Assembly (NCBI GenBank): GCA_028277985.1
Contig: JANQFG010000105.1
Location: 39,046-103,045, forward strand
DNA length: 64,000 nt
Direction of reading: 5' to 3'
DNA from: a bacterium
GTDB taxonomy: Bacteria > Desulfobacterota > DSWW01
Shown: positions 1-8,279 of the stretch, piece by piece
Numbering within the stretch: the first letter of the stretch is position 1
Layout: the number at the start of each line of letters is the position of its first letter
Position numbers and translations under genes: made by a program
The notes under the pieces: model-generated
What the model was told of the DNA's origin: nothing
What the model saw: only the letters and a program-made list of their open reading frames with translations
Databases searched by the model: none

Positions 1-498
1 TTCCAGAACAAGGAAGAGATCTACCTTCACGTGCTGACCCGCGGCTTCGAACTCCTGTACGATGACCTGGTGAGGGCGTCCAACAGCACGGACGATCCTT
101 ATGAAAAGCTGAGAGCCGTGTTGAAGGCCTGGCTCCGTTTCGGGCTGGAGCAGTCCAACTACTACGACATCATGCTGACCCTGTACATCCCGAAGTACAG
201 GGACTTCGTGGGAGGGCCCCTGGAGCCTCTGGCGCACACGGAATTGACGACCGCCCTGCAGGTCCCGGATCTCATTACCGGAATCCTGGAAGAGATTGCC
301 GACGCCTACGGGAATATCCGGAAGGAAGACGCCCGCATCCACTTCATCCAACTCATGACCGCCATCCACGGTGTCGTGTCCCTGTACAACAACACCATCC
401 TCGTCTACGTACACGAGCGGCCGGAGGATATTCTGGAATCCCTCGTCGAGAGCCATCTCTCCTTTTTTGCGCCGCCCGAAAAAAAAGACTTGACATGA
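1..498 (+). CDS. TetR/AcrR family transcriptional regulator, C-terminal part
   Basis: The frame is open from base 1, so the start and most of the N-terminal helix-turn-helix lie outside the window. The first residues (FQNKEEIYLHVL) match the end of the TetR DNA-binding domain, where an F-x-N-K-E-x-I/L block precedes the long connecting helix. The remaining ~150 residues look helical and would form the ligand-binding and dimerisation core. The stop codon falls inside the promoter of the next gene, which carries a perfect palindrome. The simplest reading is that this protein represses the glycyl radical enzyme operon downstream, with ligand unknown. The family is clear; the target is inferred from position. 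Confidence 0.85.
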   Translation, partial: FQNKEEIYLHVLTRGFELLYDDLVRASNSTDDPYEKLRAVLKAWLRFGLEQSNYYDIMLTLYIPKYRDFVGGPLEPLAHTELTTALQVPDLITGILEEIADAYGNIRKEDARIHFIQLMTAIHGVVSLYNNTILVYVHERPEDILESLVESHLSFFAPPEKKDLT

Positions 499-526
499 TG
501 TATGAACAGCGTTAATCTAACGCTGT
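490..526 (+). promoter_or_regulatory. Promoter with palindromic operator upstream of the glycyl radical enzyme
   Basis: TTGACA at 490-495, a 17-bp spacer and TAATCT at 513-518 form a good sigma-70-type promoter. A perfect inverted repeat covers the -10 element: ACAGCGTTA (506-514), three bases, then TAACGCTGT (518-526). This is the usual geometry of a TetR operator, and a TetR gene ends at 498. Confidence 0.75.
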
Positions 527-597
527 ACTCATAAAAATTCCGTCCGGTATGGCCCATCGAAAAGCACTTCCCTTCCTCGTAGAACAGGAGGTAGATC

Positions 598-3138
598 ATG
601 GCCTCGACAGAAACGGTCGTCACGGTGAACCCCTGCGGCACAACCCCACACAACCAGGAGTGGGGCGTGGGCATCTCCGGCAATGTGGAGGCCCCATCGC
701 CCTTCGAGCGGATCAACCGGCTCAGGCAGACCTACGAACAGACGAAATGGACCATCGACCACGAACGGGCCTGCCTGGTCACCGAGGCCTACAAGGAATT
801 CAACGGGCTGACGCAGCAGCTCAAATCGGCCCACACCCTGGCCCACATCCTGCGGAACGTGACGATCAGGATCTACGATGACGAGCTCATCGTGGGCGAA
901 ATGGGGGCGCCCGACAAGGCCGCTCCCGTCTTCCCGGAGTTCTCCTACAGCTGGATCACAAACGAGATCAGGAACTTCCCCTTCGAAGACAGGGAGGCGA
1001 CCCGCCACCATCTCCCCGAGGAGACCGGAAAGAAGCTGCTCGAGCTCGAGGACTTCTGGACGAACAACACCCTGGATGCCCGCATCCTGAGCATGCTGTC
1101 CGACGACGAGATCAAGGGCACCCACCTCGGCCGCGGGGTCTATGCACTGAATCTTTACATGCACGGCGGGATCGGGCACGTCTGCCCCTACTATCCGAAG
1201 CTTTTTGATCTGGGTTACGGCGGGTTGAAGAAGCAGGTGGAAGAGAAGCTCGCCAACCTCGACCCGACGCTCCCCGAGGATCTTGCAAAGCGGGAGTTCT
1301 ACCAGTCCGAGCTCGTCGTCCTGGAAGGGACCATCGATTTCTGTAAACGCTATGCGCAGCTCGCGTTCGACATGGCCAAGACCGCTACCGGCGAGAGAAG
1401 ACAGGAGCTGCTTCAGATCGCGGAAAACTGCTCCTGGATCGCTGAGAACCCCCCGAGGACGTTCTGGGAGGCCCTTCAGCTCTGGACGCTCGCCTATCAC
1501 ATCACCCAGATCGAATCCAACGGCCATTCCGTTTCCTTCGGACGCTTCGACCAGTACATGCTTCCCTATTACGAGAAGGACACGGCCAACGGCACCGCCA
1601 CCAAAGAGTTCATCCAGGAACTGATCGAGTGTGCCTACATGAAGTTCTCACAGGTCTCCAAGCTGCGGGACAGGGACACCGTGCGCGTCAACGGCGGGCA
1701 CGGCCTTGGGGGCACGACCATCACCCTCGGGGGCGTGGACAAGGACGGAAGGGACGCGACGAACGACCTGACCTTCATGGCCGTGGACGCGGTCATCCAC
1801 ACGAGGTTGGTCGAACCGTGGGTGCTGGTCCGGTGGAACACGAACACGCCTGAAGAACTCAAGATCAAGTGCGCAAGCGCGATCAAGGTCGGTACCGGCC
1901 GTCCCAAGCTCTTCAACGACGAGGTCACCATCCCCGCGATGACCGACTACGGCCGGTCTCTGGAGGACGCAAGGGACTACACAGTCGTCGGTTGCGTTGA
2001 AATGGACACCTGGGGCCGCGAGTACGGCTGGCACGACGCTGCCTACTTCAGCATCGCCAAGATCCTGGAGCTGGCCATCAACGACGGCAGGTGCCTCGGG
2101 TGCGAGGTGATGGCCAAGGAGATGTGCCCGCGATACGAGGTGTGCGCTGCGGTCGGCAGACGGCTCGGCATCGAGACGGGGAGCCTCGCCGATTTCCAGG
2201 ACTTCGAGGCCCTGAAAGAGGCATACGACAAACAGATGAAATACTTCGTGGATCTGATGATCGCCGGCATCAACGTGATGGATATAGCCCACCAGAGGTA
2301 CATACCGCTACCCTACCTCTCCCTGCTCGTGGACGACTGCATCGAAAAGGGGGTGGATATCACCGCCGGCGGCGCAAAGTACAATTTCACCGGCCCTCAG
2401 GCAGTGGGGGTCGGCACGGTGGCGGACGGCCTGGCCGCCATCAAGCAGCTCGTCTACGACGAGCAGAAGGTTTCGGGCGAGGATTTCCTGCTGGCCCTGC
2501 AACAGAATTGGGAAGGCTACGAGAAGCTGTACGCCTTGGTGAATAGCAGCAAAGTCCACCACTACGGCAATGATGACGACTATGCGGATGAGCTTGCGAA
2601 GTGGGCTTCGGACGTCTACTGCAAACACGTGGAGCACAAGCCCAACCCCCGCGGAGGCGTCTTCGCGCCGGGCGTCTACACGGTGACCGCGAACGTGGGG
2701 CTCGGCGAAGCCCAATGGGCCTCCCCGGACGGAAGGAAGGCAGGCGAGCCGGTCTCCGATAATGTGGGTGCGGTCCACAACCTGGCCGGGTCACACGACA
2801 CGAGCGGGCCGACGGCCATGGTGAAGTCGGTGGCGAAGCTGGGTCACCGGAGGTTCGGGAACGGCACTCTCCTCAACATGAAGTTCTCACCTGCCAGCAT
2901 GTCTGGAGAGGTCGGCACCCGGAACCTGATCTCCGTGATCGACACCTACTTCGAGAAGGGCGGCATGCACTGCCAGTTCAACGTCCTGTCGCGGGAAACC
3001 CTGGAGGACGCCTACGAGAACCCGGAACGACACACCGGCCTGATCGTGCGAGTCGCCGGTTACAGCGCCTTCTTCAACGATCTGAGCAACCCCACGAAGC
3101 GGGACATCATCGGACGAACCGAGCTTTCTTTTGACTGA
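598..3138 (+). CDS. Glycyl radical enzyme (pyruvate formate-lyase superfamily, eliminase/dehydratase type)
   Basis: An 846-residue protein, full length for the PFL superfamily. The radical-bearing Gly is at about residue 821 in RVAGYSAFF near the C-terminus, and the thiyl Cys is at 466 in GCVE. Glu468 two residues later is the general-base Glu of the eliminase branch (glycerol/propanediol dehydratase, choline TMA-lyase, isethionate lyase, hydroxyproline dehydratase); it is absent from PFL itself and from benzylsuccinate synthase. The substrate cannot be decided by eye. AGGAGGT precedes the ATG at good spacing. The stop is 12 bp before the haloalkane dehalogenase gene, so the two are probably co-transcribed. 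No activating radical SAM enzyme lies alongside, although one is required; it must be elsewhere. The enzyme is oxygen sensitive, so an anaerobic phase is implied. Confidence 0.92.
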   Translation: MASTETVVTVNPCGTTPHNQEWGVGISGNVEAPSPFERINRLRQTYEQTKWTIDHERACLVTEAYKEFNGLTQQLKSAHTLAHILRNVTIRIYDDELIVGEMGAPDKAAPVFPEFSYSWITNEIRNFPFEDREATRHHLPEETGKKLLELEDFWTNNTLDARILSMLSDDEIKGTHLGRGVYALNLYMHGGIGHVCPYYPKLFDLGYGGLKKQVEEKLANLDPTLPEDLAKREFYQSELVVLEGTIDFCKRYAQLAFDMAKTATGERRQELLQIAENCSWIAENPPRTFWEALQLWTLAYHITQIESNGHSVSFGRFDQYMLPYYEKDTANGTATKEFIQELIECAYMKFSQVSKLRDRDTVRVNGGHGLGGTTITLGGVDKDGRDATNDLTFMAVDAVIHTRLVEPWVLVRWNTNTPEELKIKCASAIKVGTGRPKLFNDEVTIPAMTDYGRSLEDARDYTVVGCVEMDTWGREYGWHDAAYFSIAKILELAINDGRCLGCEVMAKEMCPRYEVCAAVGRRLGIETGSLADFQDFEALKEAYDKQMKYFVDLMIAGINVMDIAHQRYIPLPYLSLLVDDCIEKGVDITAGGAKYNFTGPQAVGVGTVADGLAAIKQLVYDEQKVSGEDFLLALQQNWEGYEKLYALVNSSKVHHYGNDDDYADELAKWASDVYCKHVEHKPNPRGGVFAPGVYTVTANVGLGEAQWASPDGRKAGEPVSDNVGAVHNLAGSHDTSGPTAMVKSVAKLGHRRFGNGTLLNMKFSPASMSGEVGTRNLISVIDTYFEKGGMHCQFNVLSRETLEDAYENPERHTGLIVRVAGYSAFFNDLSNPTKRDIIGRTELSFD

Positions 3139-3150
3139 GGAGACGCGAAG

Positions 3151-4050
3151 ATGAGAGAAATCTCACCGGCCATGAACTATGCAAAGAAGACAGAGACCGT
3201 GCTCGGCAGAAAGATGACCTATGTCGAGGCCGGAGAAGGCGATCCGATCCTTTTTCTTCACGGCAATCCAACCTCCTCCTATCTCTGGCGCAACATCATT
3301 CCCTATGCTGAGAACCTGGGCCGCTGCATCGCCCCGGATCTGATCGGTATGGGGGATTCGGAGAAGCTCGAAGCCTCGCAGGGTCCCTGCAGGTACAACT
3401 TCCACATCCACTACGAGTTTCTCTGGGGCTTGCTGGAGAAGATCGGTGCGACAGAGAACGTGACCCTGGTCATTCACGATTGGGGGTCCGCCATGGGTTT
3501 TCACTGGGCGAACCAGCATCGCGACGCGGTCAAGGGAATCGCCTACATGGAAGGCTTTGTCACCCCCCTGACCTGGGAAGACTGGCATCCGGACTTCAAA
3601 GAGCTCTTCCAGGACCTGCGGTCCGAAAAAGGCGAGGAACTGATCCTCAACCAGAATGTCTTTGTCGAGTTCGTCCTTCCCAACGCGATCGAACGCCAGC
3701 TCACCGATGAAGAGCTGGATCATTATCGCAAACCCTTCTTGAAGTCCGAGGATCGTCAGCCCACCCTGAACTGGCCCCGGGCCATCCCCCTGGACGGGCA
3801 GCCCGCCGACGTGGTGGCGATTGTACGTGAGTACTCGGAGTGGCTGGAGAAGAGCTCCGACCTGCCGAAGCTGTTCGTAAACGTGGAACCGGGCGGGATC
3901 ATAACGGGCAGGGTGCGCGAGTTCTGCCGCCGCTTACCGAATCAGACCGAGATCACCGTGGGCCCCTCCATCCATTTTGTTCAGGAGGATTACCCTCACG
4001 AGATCGGTGCGGCCTTGCAGGCCTTTGTAGAAAAGGTAAACGGGAAGTAG
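3151..4050 (+). CDS. dhaA: Haloalkane dehalogenase (HLD-II, DhaA/LinB type)
   Basis: An alpha/beta-hydrolase of 299 residues that hydrolyses a carbon-halogen bond to an alcohol plus halide. All signature residues of the DhaA/LinB branch can be read: halide-binding Asn39 in HGNPTSSYLWRN, nucleophile Asp110 followed by halide-binding Trp111 in VIHDWGS, catalytic acid Glu134 in YMEGF (after strand 6, typical of HLD-II), and His275 in the SIHFVQED block. Similarity to Rhodococcus DhaA is evident along the whole chain. It follows the glycyl radical enzyme by 12 bp and has its own GAGGAG site, so the pair looks like an operon under the TetR-type operator. The natural substrate is unknown. A related alpha/beta-hydrolase acting on another ester-like bond is unlikely given the complete halide pocket. 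Confidence 0.9.
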   Translation: MREISPAMNYAKKTETVLGRKMTYVEAGEGDPILFLHGNPTSSYLWRNIIPYAENLGRCIAPDLIGMGDSEKLEASQGPCRYNFHIHYEFLWGLLEKIGATENVTLVIHDWGSAMGFHWANQHRDAVKGIAYMEGFVTPLTWEDWHPDFKELFQDLRSEKGEELILNQNVFVEFVLPNAIERQLTDEELDHYRKPFLKSEDRQPTLNWPRAIPLDGQPADVVAIVREYSEWLEKSSDLPKLFVNVEPGGIITGRVREFCRRLPNQTEITVGPSIHFVQEDYPHEIGAALQAFVEKVNGK

Positions 4051-4088
4051 GTGTTGTCATTCCCCTAGACTGCTCAGAATGGGGTCCA

Positions 4089-4362
4089 AATCGGGTCGGA
4101 CCAAGACTAGTTATTGATTGTAAAAGGAAACAGTGAGTCTTCGAGGCCAAAATGGAGCTTAAAGGCAATCTATGTAGGGAAAAATCCGGCTCTACCGGTG
4201 AAACAGATTGAACCGGTGAAGGATCCGTGTCGTAGTAGCGGCGAACAACCTTTCTTAGATGCGTAATTCTCCGGCAAGAATCTTACCGCAAAGGGCGACT
4301 GAAGGCATGTTTCAAGCGCTTTATGATTTAATATCAGGCACCTAGCTTGGTCCGACCCGATT
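4089..4362. mobile_element. Candidate 274-bp non-autonomous element with 17-bp terminal inverted repeats
   Basis: AATCGGGTCGGACCAAG at 4089-4105 recurs as its exact reverse complement at 4346-4362. The match continues inward as CTAG on both sides if one base is skipped. The interior is poorer in GC than its surroundings and shows no convincing ORF. No clear target-site duplication is visible outside the ends. It could be a MITE-like element or the relic of an IS. The gap 4051-4450 otherwise holds only the repeat at 4413-4439. Confidence 0.45.
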
Positions 4363-4412
4363 GTAGTACTTTGGGTGTTTCCCCTCCCTCGCAATGCCCC
4401 ACGATTCCGGAT

Positions 4413-4439
4413 ATTGCGAGCGAAGCGAAGCAACCCCCC
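4413..4439 (+). repeat. Dispersed intergenic repeat ATTGCGAG...GAAGCAACCCCC
   Basis: One copy of a short intergenic family found throughout the window: an ATTGCGAG head, a variable middle and a GCGAAGCAACCCCC tail. It lies just beyond the 3' end of the plsC-like gene. Confidence 0.75.
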
Positions 4440-4450
4440 TCGTCCCGCGG

Positions 4451-5161
4451 TCAAGCCGTGACCAGGCTGCCGGCGGTGTTGTAGCACTCGGTCAGCTTCT
4501 CTTTGAGAATTCTCGTGAACTCCTTGATCGTCTCCCCGTTGTAGTACAGGGGCTCGCCCACCACCAGGGAGACCTTGAACCGTTCCCAGAAAGGGATGAA
4601 GGACCGGAGCGACCCGAAAGGCCGCTGCGAGTAGGCCGGACTCAGCGGGATGATGGGAACCCTGGCGTCGGAGTTCGAGATGGCCTGCATCTTTGCCGTA
4701 GCAGCCAGCCCCTTTTCCAGCTCGCCCACCTGGCCCTCCACCCGAGTCCCTTCCGGATAGAGCAGAAGAAGCGACCCCTGCTTCACGGGCTGAAGCAGGC
4801 GGCCGATATCGCTCGGCCTGAACCCGATGACGTCCTTCTTCCTGTTGATGCTGTAAGCCCCCATCTTCTTGAACCACCATCTTCTTGCGGCTCGCAGGGT
4901 GGTGGAAGTATCAAAGAAGGCAGACTTGGAAAACGTATACATCATCCGGTCGACAAAGCAGCAGGTGGCCACCAGATCGAACCAGTGAGAGTGCTTCGAG
5001 GCAAGGATGGCCGGCTCGTCCCTGGGGATGTTCTCCGTTCCCACGATCCTGGGAACCGTGAAGAGGGGCAGCAGGGCCCTGCAGAGCCTCCTCGACAGAC
5101 GGTACAGTCTTTCATTGATTTCCAGATCGCTGTCCGATATCAGCCCGGGATGTTCGCTCAT
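4451..5161 (-). CDS. 1-acyl-sn-glycerol-3-phosphate acyltransferase (PlsC) family protein
   Basis: A 236-residue acyltransferase that would transfer an acyl chain to a lysophospholipid or similar alcohol at the inner membrane. The HX4D catalytic motif reads H-S-H-W-F-D in SKHSHWFD. The second conserved block, YPEGTRVEG, supplies the phosphate-binding Glu-Gly-Thr-Arg. Length and spacing fit the PlsC family. The start is supported by an AGGAG upstream. It stands alone, convergent with the dehalogenase operon, so the exact acceptor (lysophosphatidate, ornithine lipid or another) cannot be inferred from context. Confidence 0.88.
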   Translation of the reverse strand: MSEHPGLISDSDLEINERLYRLSRRLCRALLPLFTVPRIVGTENIPRDEPAILASKHSHWFDLVATCCFVDRMMYTFSKSAFFDTSTTLRAARRWWFKKMGAYSINRKKDVIGFRPSDIGRLLQPVKQGSLLLLYPEGTRVEGQVGELEKGLAATAKMQAISNSDARVPIIPLSPAYSQRPFGSLRSFIPFWERFKVSLVVGEPLYYNGETIKEFTRILKEKLTECYNTAGSLVTA

Positions 5162-5301
5162 CTTGTTCCTTCTCCTCTATCATGCATATTCGATCCGTGC
5201 GAAGGATCGCTACGATTCAACATGTCCCTGTAACGCTGCTGTAAAAGGCTGATGAAGATAGCGCTGACAGGAGTCGTTGTCAAAAAATGAGGGGGTTCAC
5301 G

Positions 5302-6501
5302 TCAGGGGGCGACTCTGGCGGCCGAGGCAGTCTCCTCATGGGTGTCACTAAGGGGATCCCCCACAGGCAGGGTGAAGGAGAAGGTGCTGCCGGTCCCCTT
5401 GCAGCTCTCCACCCAGATGTTCCCGCCATAGTAGGAGATGATTTCCTTGCATATGGGCAAACCGAGCCCGGTACCGCTCGGCTTGTCTTCCAGGGTATCT
5501 TCCGATACCTGGCTGAACTTGTCAAAGATCATGTCAAAGTCCTTCTCCTCGATGCCCACCCCCTGATCGGACACACTCACCCTCACCCAATCCTGAGCCT
5601 CGCCCGCACGTTTGCCCTCCAATACCTCCGCACGAAGCCGAATCTCACCCCCTCCAAAGGAGAACTTGATCGCGTTGGCAAGAAGATTCGTGACCACCTG
5701 GTGGATCCTGTCACGATCCACGGTGACGAGGGGCAGGTCCGGATCCACGTCCAGCCTCATCCCCAATGACTTCTCCTGGAGAAGCTGATGCTGGGATTTT
5801 GCCACATCCCTGATGATCTCTTCCACCGACACCGACGCATCGTTGTAGACCATCTTGCCCGCCTGGATCTTTGAAAGATCGAGAAAATCGTTGATGAGCC
5901 GGGCCAGCCTCTCGCTTTCGATCTGAATGATCTCCACGAATTCCCTTCGGGTCTCCGGAGCTTCATCATCGTACTGGAGCAGGATCTCCGCAAAGGACCG
6001 AATGGAGGTCAGGGGCGTTCGCAGTTCGTGAGACACGGAAGAGAGAAACGAGTCCTTGAGCTGATCCGCTCTCTGGAGCCCCTCATAGGCCTTCTTCAGG
6101 TCCGCCGTCCTCTCCTTTACCCGCCTGTCGAGATCATCGTTCATCTTCCTCACCTGCTGCTCTACCTGGCTGCGCTCGACGATCTCGTTTTCGAGCACAC
6201 GATTCTTGGCGATCAGCTCCAGGTTGCGTTCCTCCACCCTGCGTTCCAGGTCCCCGCGGGCGTTTCGCAGCTCGCTGATCAGGAAGATGATGAAATACCC
6301 GATGAACAGCGCATCAATGAACGGGGTGATCAAGCCGCCCCAGAGCAGAAGCGGCTCGGGGCGACCGGTCAATACGAGGCCCAGGCCCAGACAGATCACT
6401 TCGGAAATGGCCACGGCAACCACGACGATGAGAACGTAGAGGTGCCCCGGTCTCATAGCCATGAGGACGTTCGTCACCTTCCTCGTGAACTCGCGCACCA
6501 C
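5302..6501 (-). CDS. Membrane-bound sensor histidine kinase
   Basis: A 399-residue kinase. Two membrane segments lie at about residues 20-45 and 52-77, followed by a charged coiled-coil linker (about 80-150). The HisKA dimerisation helix carries phospho-accepting His158 in SHELRTPL. The HATPase domain shows the N box (NLLANAIKF), the G1 box (DQGVGI) and the G2 box (GTGLGL). There is almost no periplasmic sensor between the membrane helices, so the signal is probably intramembrane or cytoplasmic. The proposed start is GTG with a purine-rich GAGAAGAGG upstream. No response regulator is adjacent, making it an orphan kinase whose partner must be encoded elsewhere. Confidence 0.92.
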   Translation of the reverse strand: MVREFTRKVTNVLMAMRPGHLYVLIVVVAVAISEVICLGLGLVLTGRPEPLLLWGGLITPFIDALFIGYFIIFLISELRNARGDLERRVEERNLELIAKNRVLENEIVERSQVEQQVRKMNDDLDRRVKERTADLKKAYEGLQRADQLKDSFLSSVSHELRTPLTSIRSFAEILLQYDDEAPETRREFVEIIQIESERLARLINDFLDLSKIQAGKMVYNDASVSVEEIIRDVAKSQHQLLQEKSLGMRLDVDPDLPLVTVDRDRIHQVVTNLLANAIKFSFGGGEIRLRAEVLEGKRAGEAQDWVRVSVSDQGVGIEEKDFDMIFDKFSQVSEDTLEDKPSGTGLGLPICKEIISYYGGNIWVESCKGTGSTFSFTLPVGDPLSDTHEETASAARVAP

Positions 6502-6597
6502 CGCCTCTTCTCCCCGAGATCGTAGCAGTCGGTATTCGCCCGGCTATGCATTCCATCGGCTATGTGACCGTTTTTCTTGATGGTTTGGGGGTCACGG

Positions 6598-7644
6598 CTA
6601 GAACGCCGTGTAGTAGGCCCAGCATTCACAGCTATCCATGGCATCCAGAGGCGTGGCCCATTCCGTCCAGGAAGATACTCTCCGCAGCTCGCATGCACTT
6701 CCCGGGTCTGCGGCCACCCGGAAAGCCATGTCATGGAAATGGTGCATCATGTGCGTAAGGTCGGGCTCCACCGGATAGAGGGTCCCTTTGCCGAGGCTGA
6801 ACTGGAACCCGCATATGTAGTAGGTCCTGCCGTTCATGGATATGGGCATTTCCATCCAGTCCGCCGGGTCCGGAATCTCTATGTCGTACGTGTCCGGAGT
6901 CACCGTCACCCGGATCTTCCCCTCCTGAACGAAGAGGTTGGCCGTCACTTCGGGCATGGGGGGGAACTCCTCCCATACAGTCATCGCCCCAGGAAGGTCT
7001 GCCCAGCCGGGTACGGTCATTTCGAGGCCAAGCATCGTGTTGGCCACGATCCCCTCCAGAAACCCGGGGAAGAGACCCTGGAGCAGGGGGTGCGCACTCA
7101 GCCAGAAGCACTTCCCTGCGGTCAATTCAGTAGAGAAGTTCTGAACGCTTCCGACGAAGTCGGCAGGCTCGAAGCGGCTCATGACCAGGAACAACGCCAC
7201 GTCGGACCCATCCGAATAATAATCTGACAACCCCGTCGGGTCGGCGCAGCTCGTACGAATACCGTAGGGGCCGGGCACCAGATCCATCGTCCCGGTCAAC
7301 CTGTAGACCCCTTGCGCATCCGGGCCTTCCAGGGTGAACCCGTGAGGATTGTGACCTCCCCCATAGATCGTTTGTTCACTGTAGCCCAAGATTTCCTCTG
7401 CATCGTGGATGATCACGTGAATCATCCCCGGGTTCACCACGGCACCTTCAGAGTAGGGCATGAAGACGGCCTCGAAAGCGACGTTTGCGAGCCCTGTCTC
7501 AGCGTCCGGCTCCAGGACGGCGCCGGCTGTGGGTCGGATCAACTCGGATGTTGTTGTGGACTCGGAGATGCACCCGGAAGCCACCGCAATGAAGAGCAGG
7601 CTTGCAATGACAAACCATACCTTTTGCTGATAGTCCTCTTTCAT
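6598..7644 (-). CDS. Putative lipoprotein of unknown function
   Basis: A 348-residue protein with a lipoprotein signal: a basic start, a hydrophobic core (VWFVIASLLFIAV) and a lipobox ending A-S-G-C at about residue 25. The mature part has no family I recognise and reads as a beta-rich extracytoplasmic domain with scattered cysteines. AAGGAGA sits at good distance before the ATG. It is the last gene of a minus-strand run (MFS carrier, SDR, SnoaL-like protein, this) and begins 28 bp after the SnoaL-like gene, so it is probably co-transcribed with it. It may bind or process the same small molecule in the envelope, but that is inference only. Confidence 0.75.
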   Translation of the reverse strand: MKEDYQQKVWFVIASLLFIAVASGCISESTTTSELIRPTAGAVLEPDAETGLANVAFEAVFMPYSEGAVVNPGMIHVIIHDAEEILGYSEQTIYGGGHNPHGFTLEGPDAQGVYRLTGTMDLVPGPYGIRTSCADPTGLSDYYSDGSDVALFLVMSRFEPADFVGSVQNFSTELTAGKCFWLSAHPLLQGLFPGFLEGIVANTMLGLEMTVPGWADLPGAMTVWEEFPPMPEVTANLFVQEGKIRVTVTPDTYDIEIPDPADWMEMPISMNGRTYYICGFQFSLGKGTLYPVEPDLTHMMHHFHDMAFRVAADPGSACELRRVSSWTEWATPLDAMDSCECWAYYTAF

Positions 7645-7672
7645 GGGGTTCTCCTTTCTACCGAATTGTCTG

Positions 7673-8173
7673 TCATAGCAGCGCCATGGGGGTCTTGACC
7701 CATCCTTCGTCGTAGGGCGTGTTGAAGTTCCACAGGAATCCGAAGACGCTCATCTTCCATTCGCCGTCCACCCTCACGTATTCCATGTCGTACCGGCCGT
7801 GGCCCCACATGGCGCGCACAATGGCCGTGGGCTCCAGAAGATAGAAGATCCCCGTTGCCTTGTCTCCTTCCACCGTGACGACCGGGTTCAGGATCAGGTG
7901 TGACGCGGAGAAACGGTCCTTTTCGTGACGGACCAGGTTGTAGAAATCCCGGATCGCGTCCCTACCCTCGCATGCGTAGTTGATCGCGGCTTCACCTTTT
8001 CCGGGTTCCCCCCGCGTCTGAACGTCCAGTCTGGCATCTTCTGTGAAGCAATCGATCACCTTGTCGAACTCGCCGTAGTCGAGCCAGTAGGTGTAGTTCC
8101 ACATCAGCTTCTTGATTTCCTCTGCATCCTCGATCTTCCGGATCCTCGCCTCGAGTTCCTCGAGCGACATCAT
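7673..8173 (-). CDS. SnoaL-like (NTF2-fold) protein
   Basis: A 166-residue protein of the SnoaL-like/ring-dioxygenase-beta fold. The N-terminal helix pattern (EEIKKLMWNYTYWLDYGEFD) is followed by CFTEDARLDV and by beta strands with a conserved hydrophobic cavity pattern. The family includes polyketide cyclases, ketosteroid isomerases, dehydratases and non-catalytic binding proteins, so a reaction cannot be assigned. AAAGGAGA precedes tandem ATG codons; the first is used here. It lies between an SDR and a lipoprotein gene on the same strand, in a context resembling terpenoid or steroid-like metabolism. Confidence 0.82.
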   Translation of the reverse strand: MMSLEELEARIRKIEDAEEIKKLMWNYTYWLDYGEFDKVIDCFTEDARLDVQTRGEPGKGEAAINYACEGRDAIRDFYNLVRHEKDRFSASHLILNPVVTVEGDKATGIFYLLEPTAIVRAMWGHGRYDMEYVRVDGEWKMSVFGFLWNFNTPYDEGWVKTPMALL

Positions 8174-8220
8174 GGGTCTCCTTTCTGTCCTTGACTGGCG
8201 AGCTTTCCCCCTACTCCCGG

Positions 8221-8270
8221 TTCCCGCCCCCCGCCTGAAAACTGCGGGGGCAGGCTTCGCGGGAATGACG
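8221..8270. repeat. Intergenic GCGGGAA palindrome (TTCCCGC...GCGGGAATGAC)
   Basis: A loose inverted repeat between the SDR and SnoaL-like genes, ending in the widespread GCGGGAATGAC sequence. Similar palindromes occur at 16102-16140, 18061-18086 and 27790-27813. Confidence 0.5.
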
Positions 8271-8279
8271 GTGAGTTCT

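Noticed and set aside
529..1527. Long open frame antisense to the glycyl radical enzyme
   Set aside because: High GC makes long chance frames in opposite strands common; the product has no recognisable domain and the sense gene is well supported. The same applies to long antisense frames at 15960-17921, 19821-21059, 20765-22279 and 24667-25980.
598..3138. Benzylsuccinate or alkylsuccinate synthase
   Set aside because: Those lack the Glu two residues after the active-site Cys; here it is Glu468.
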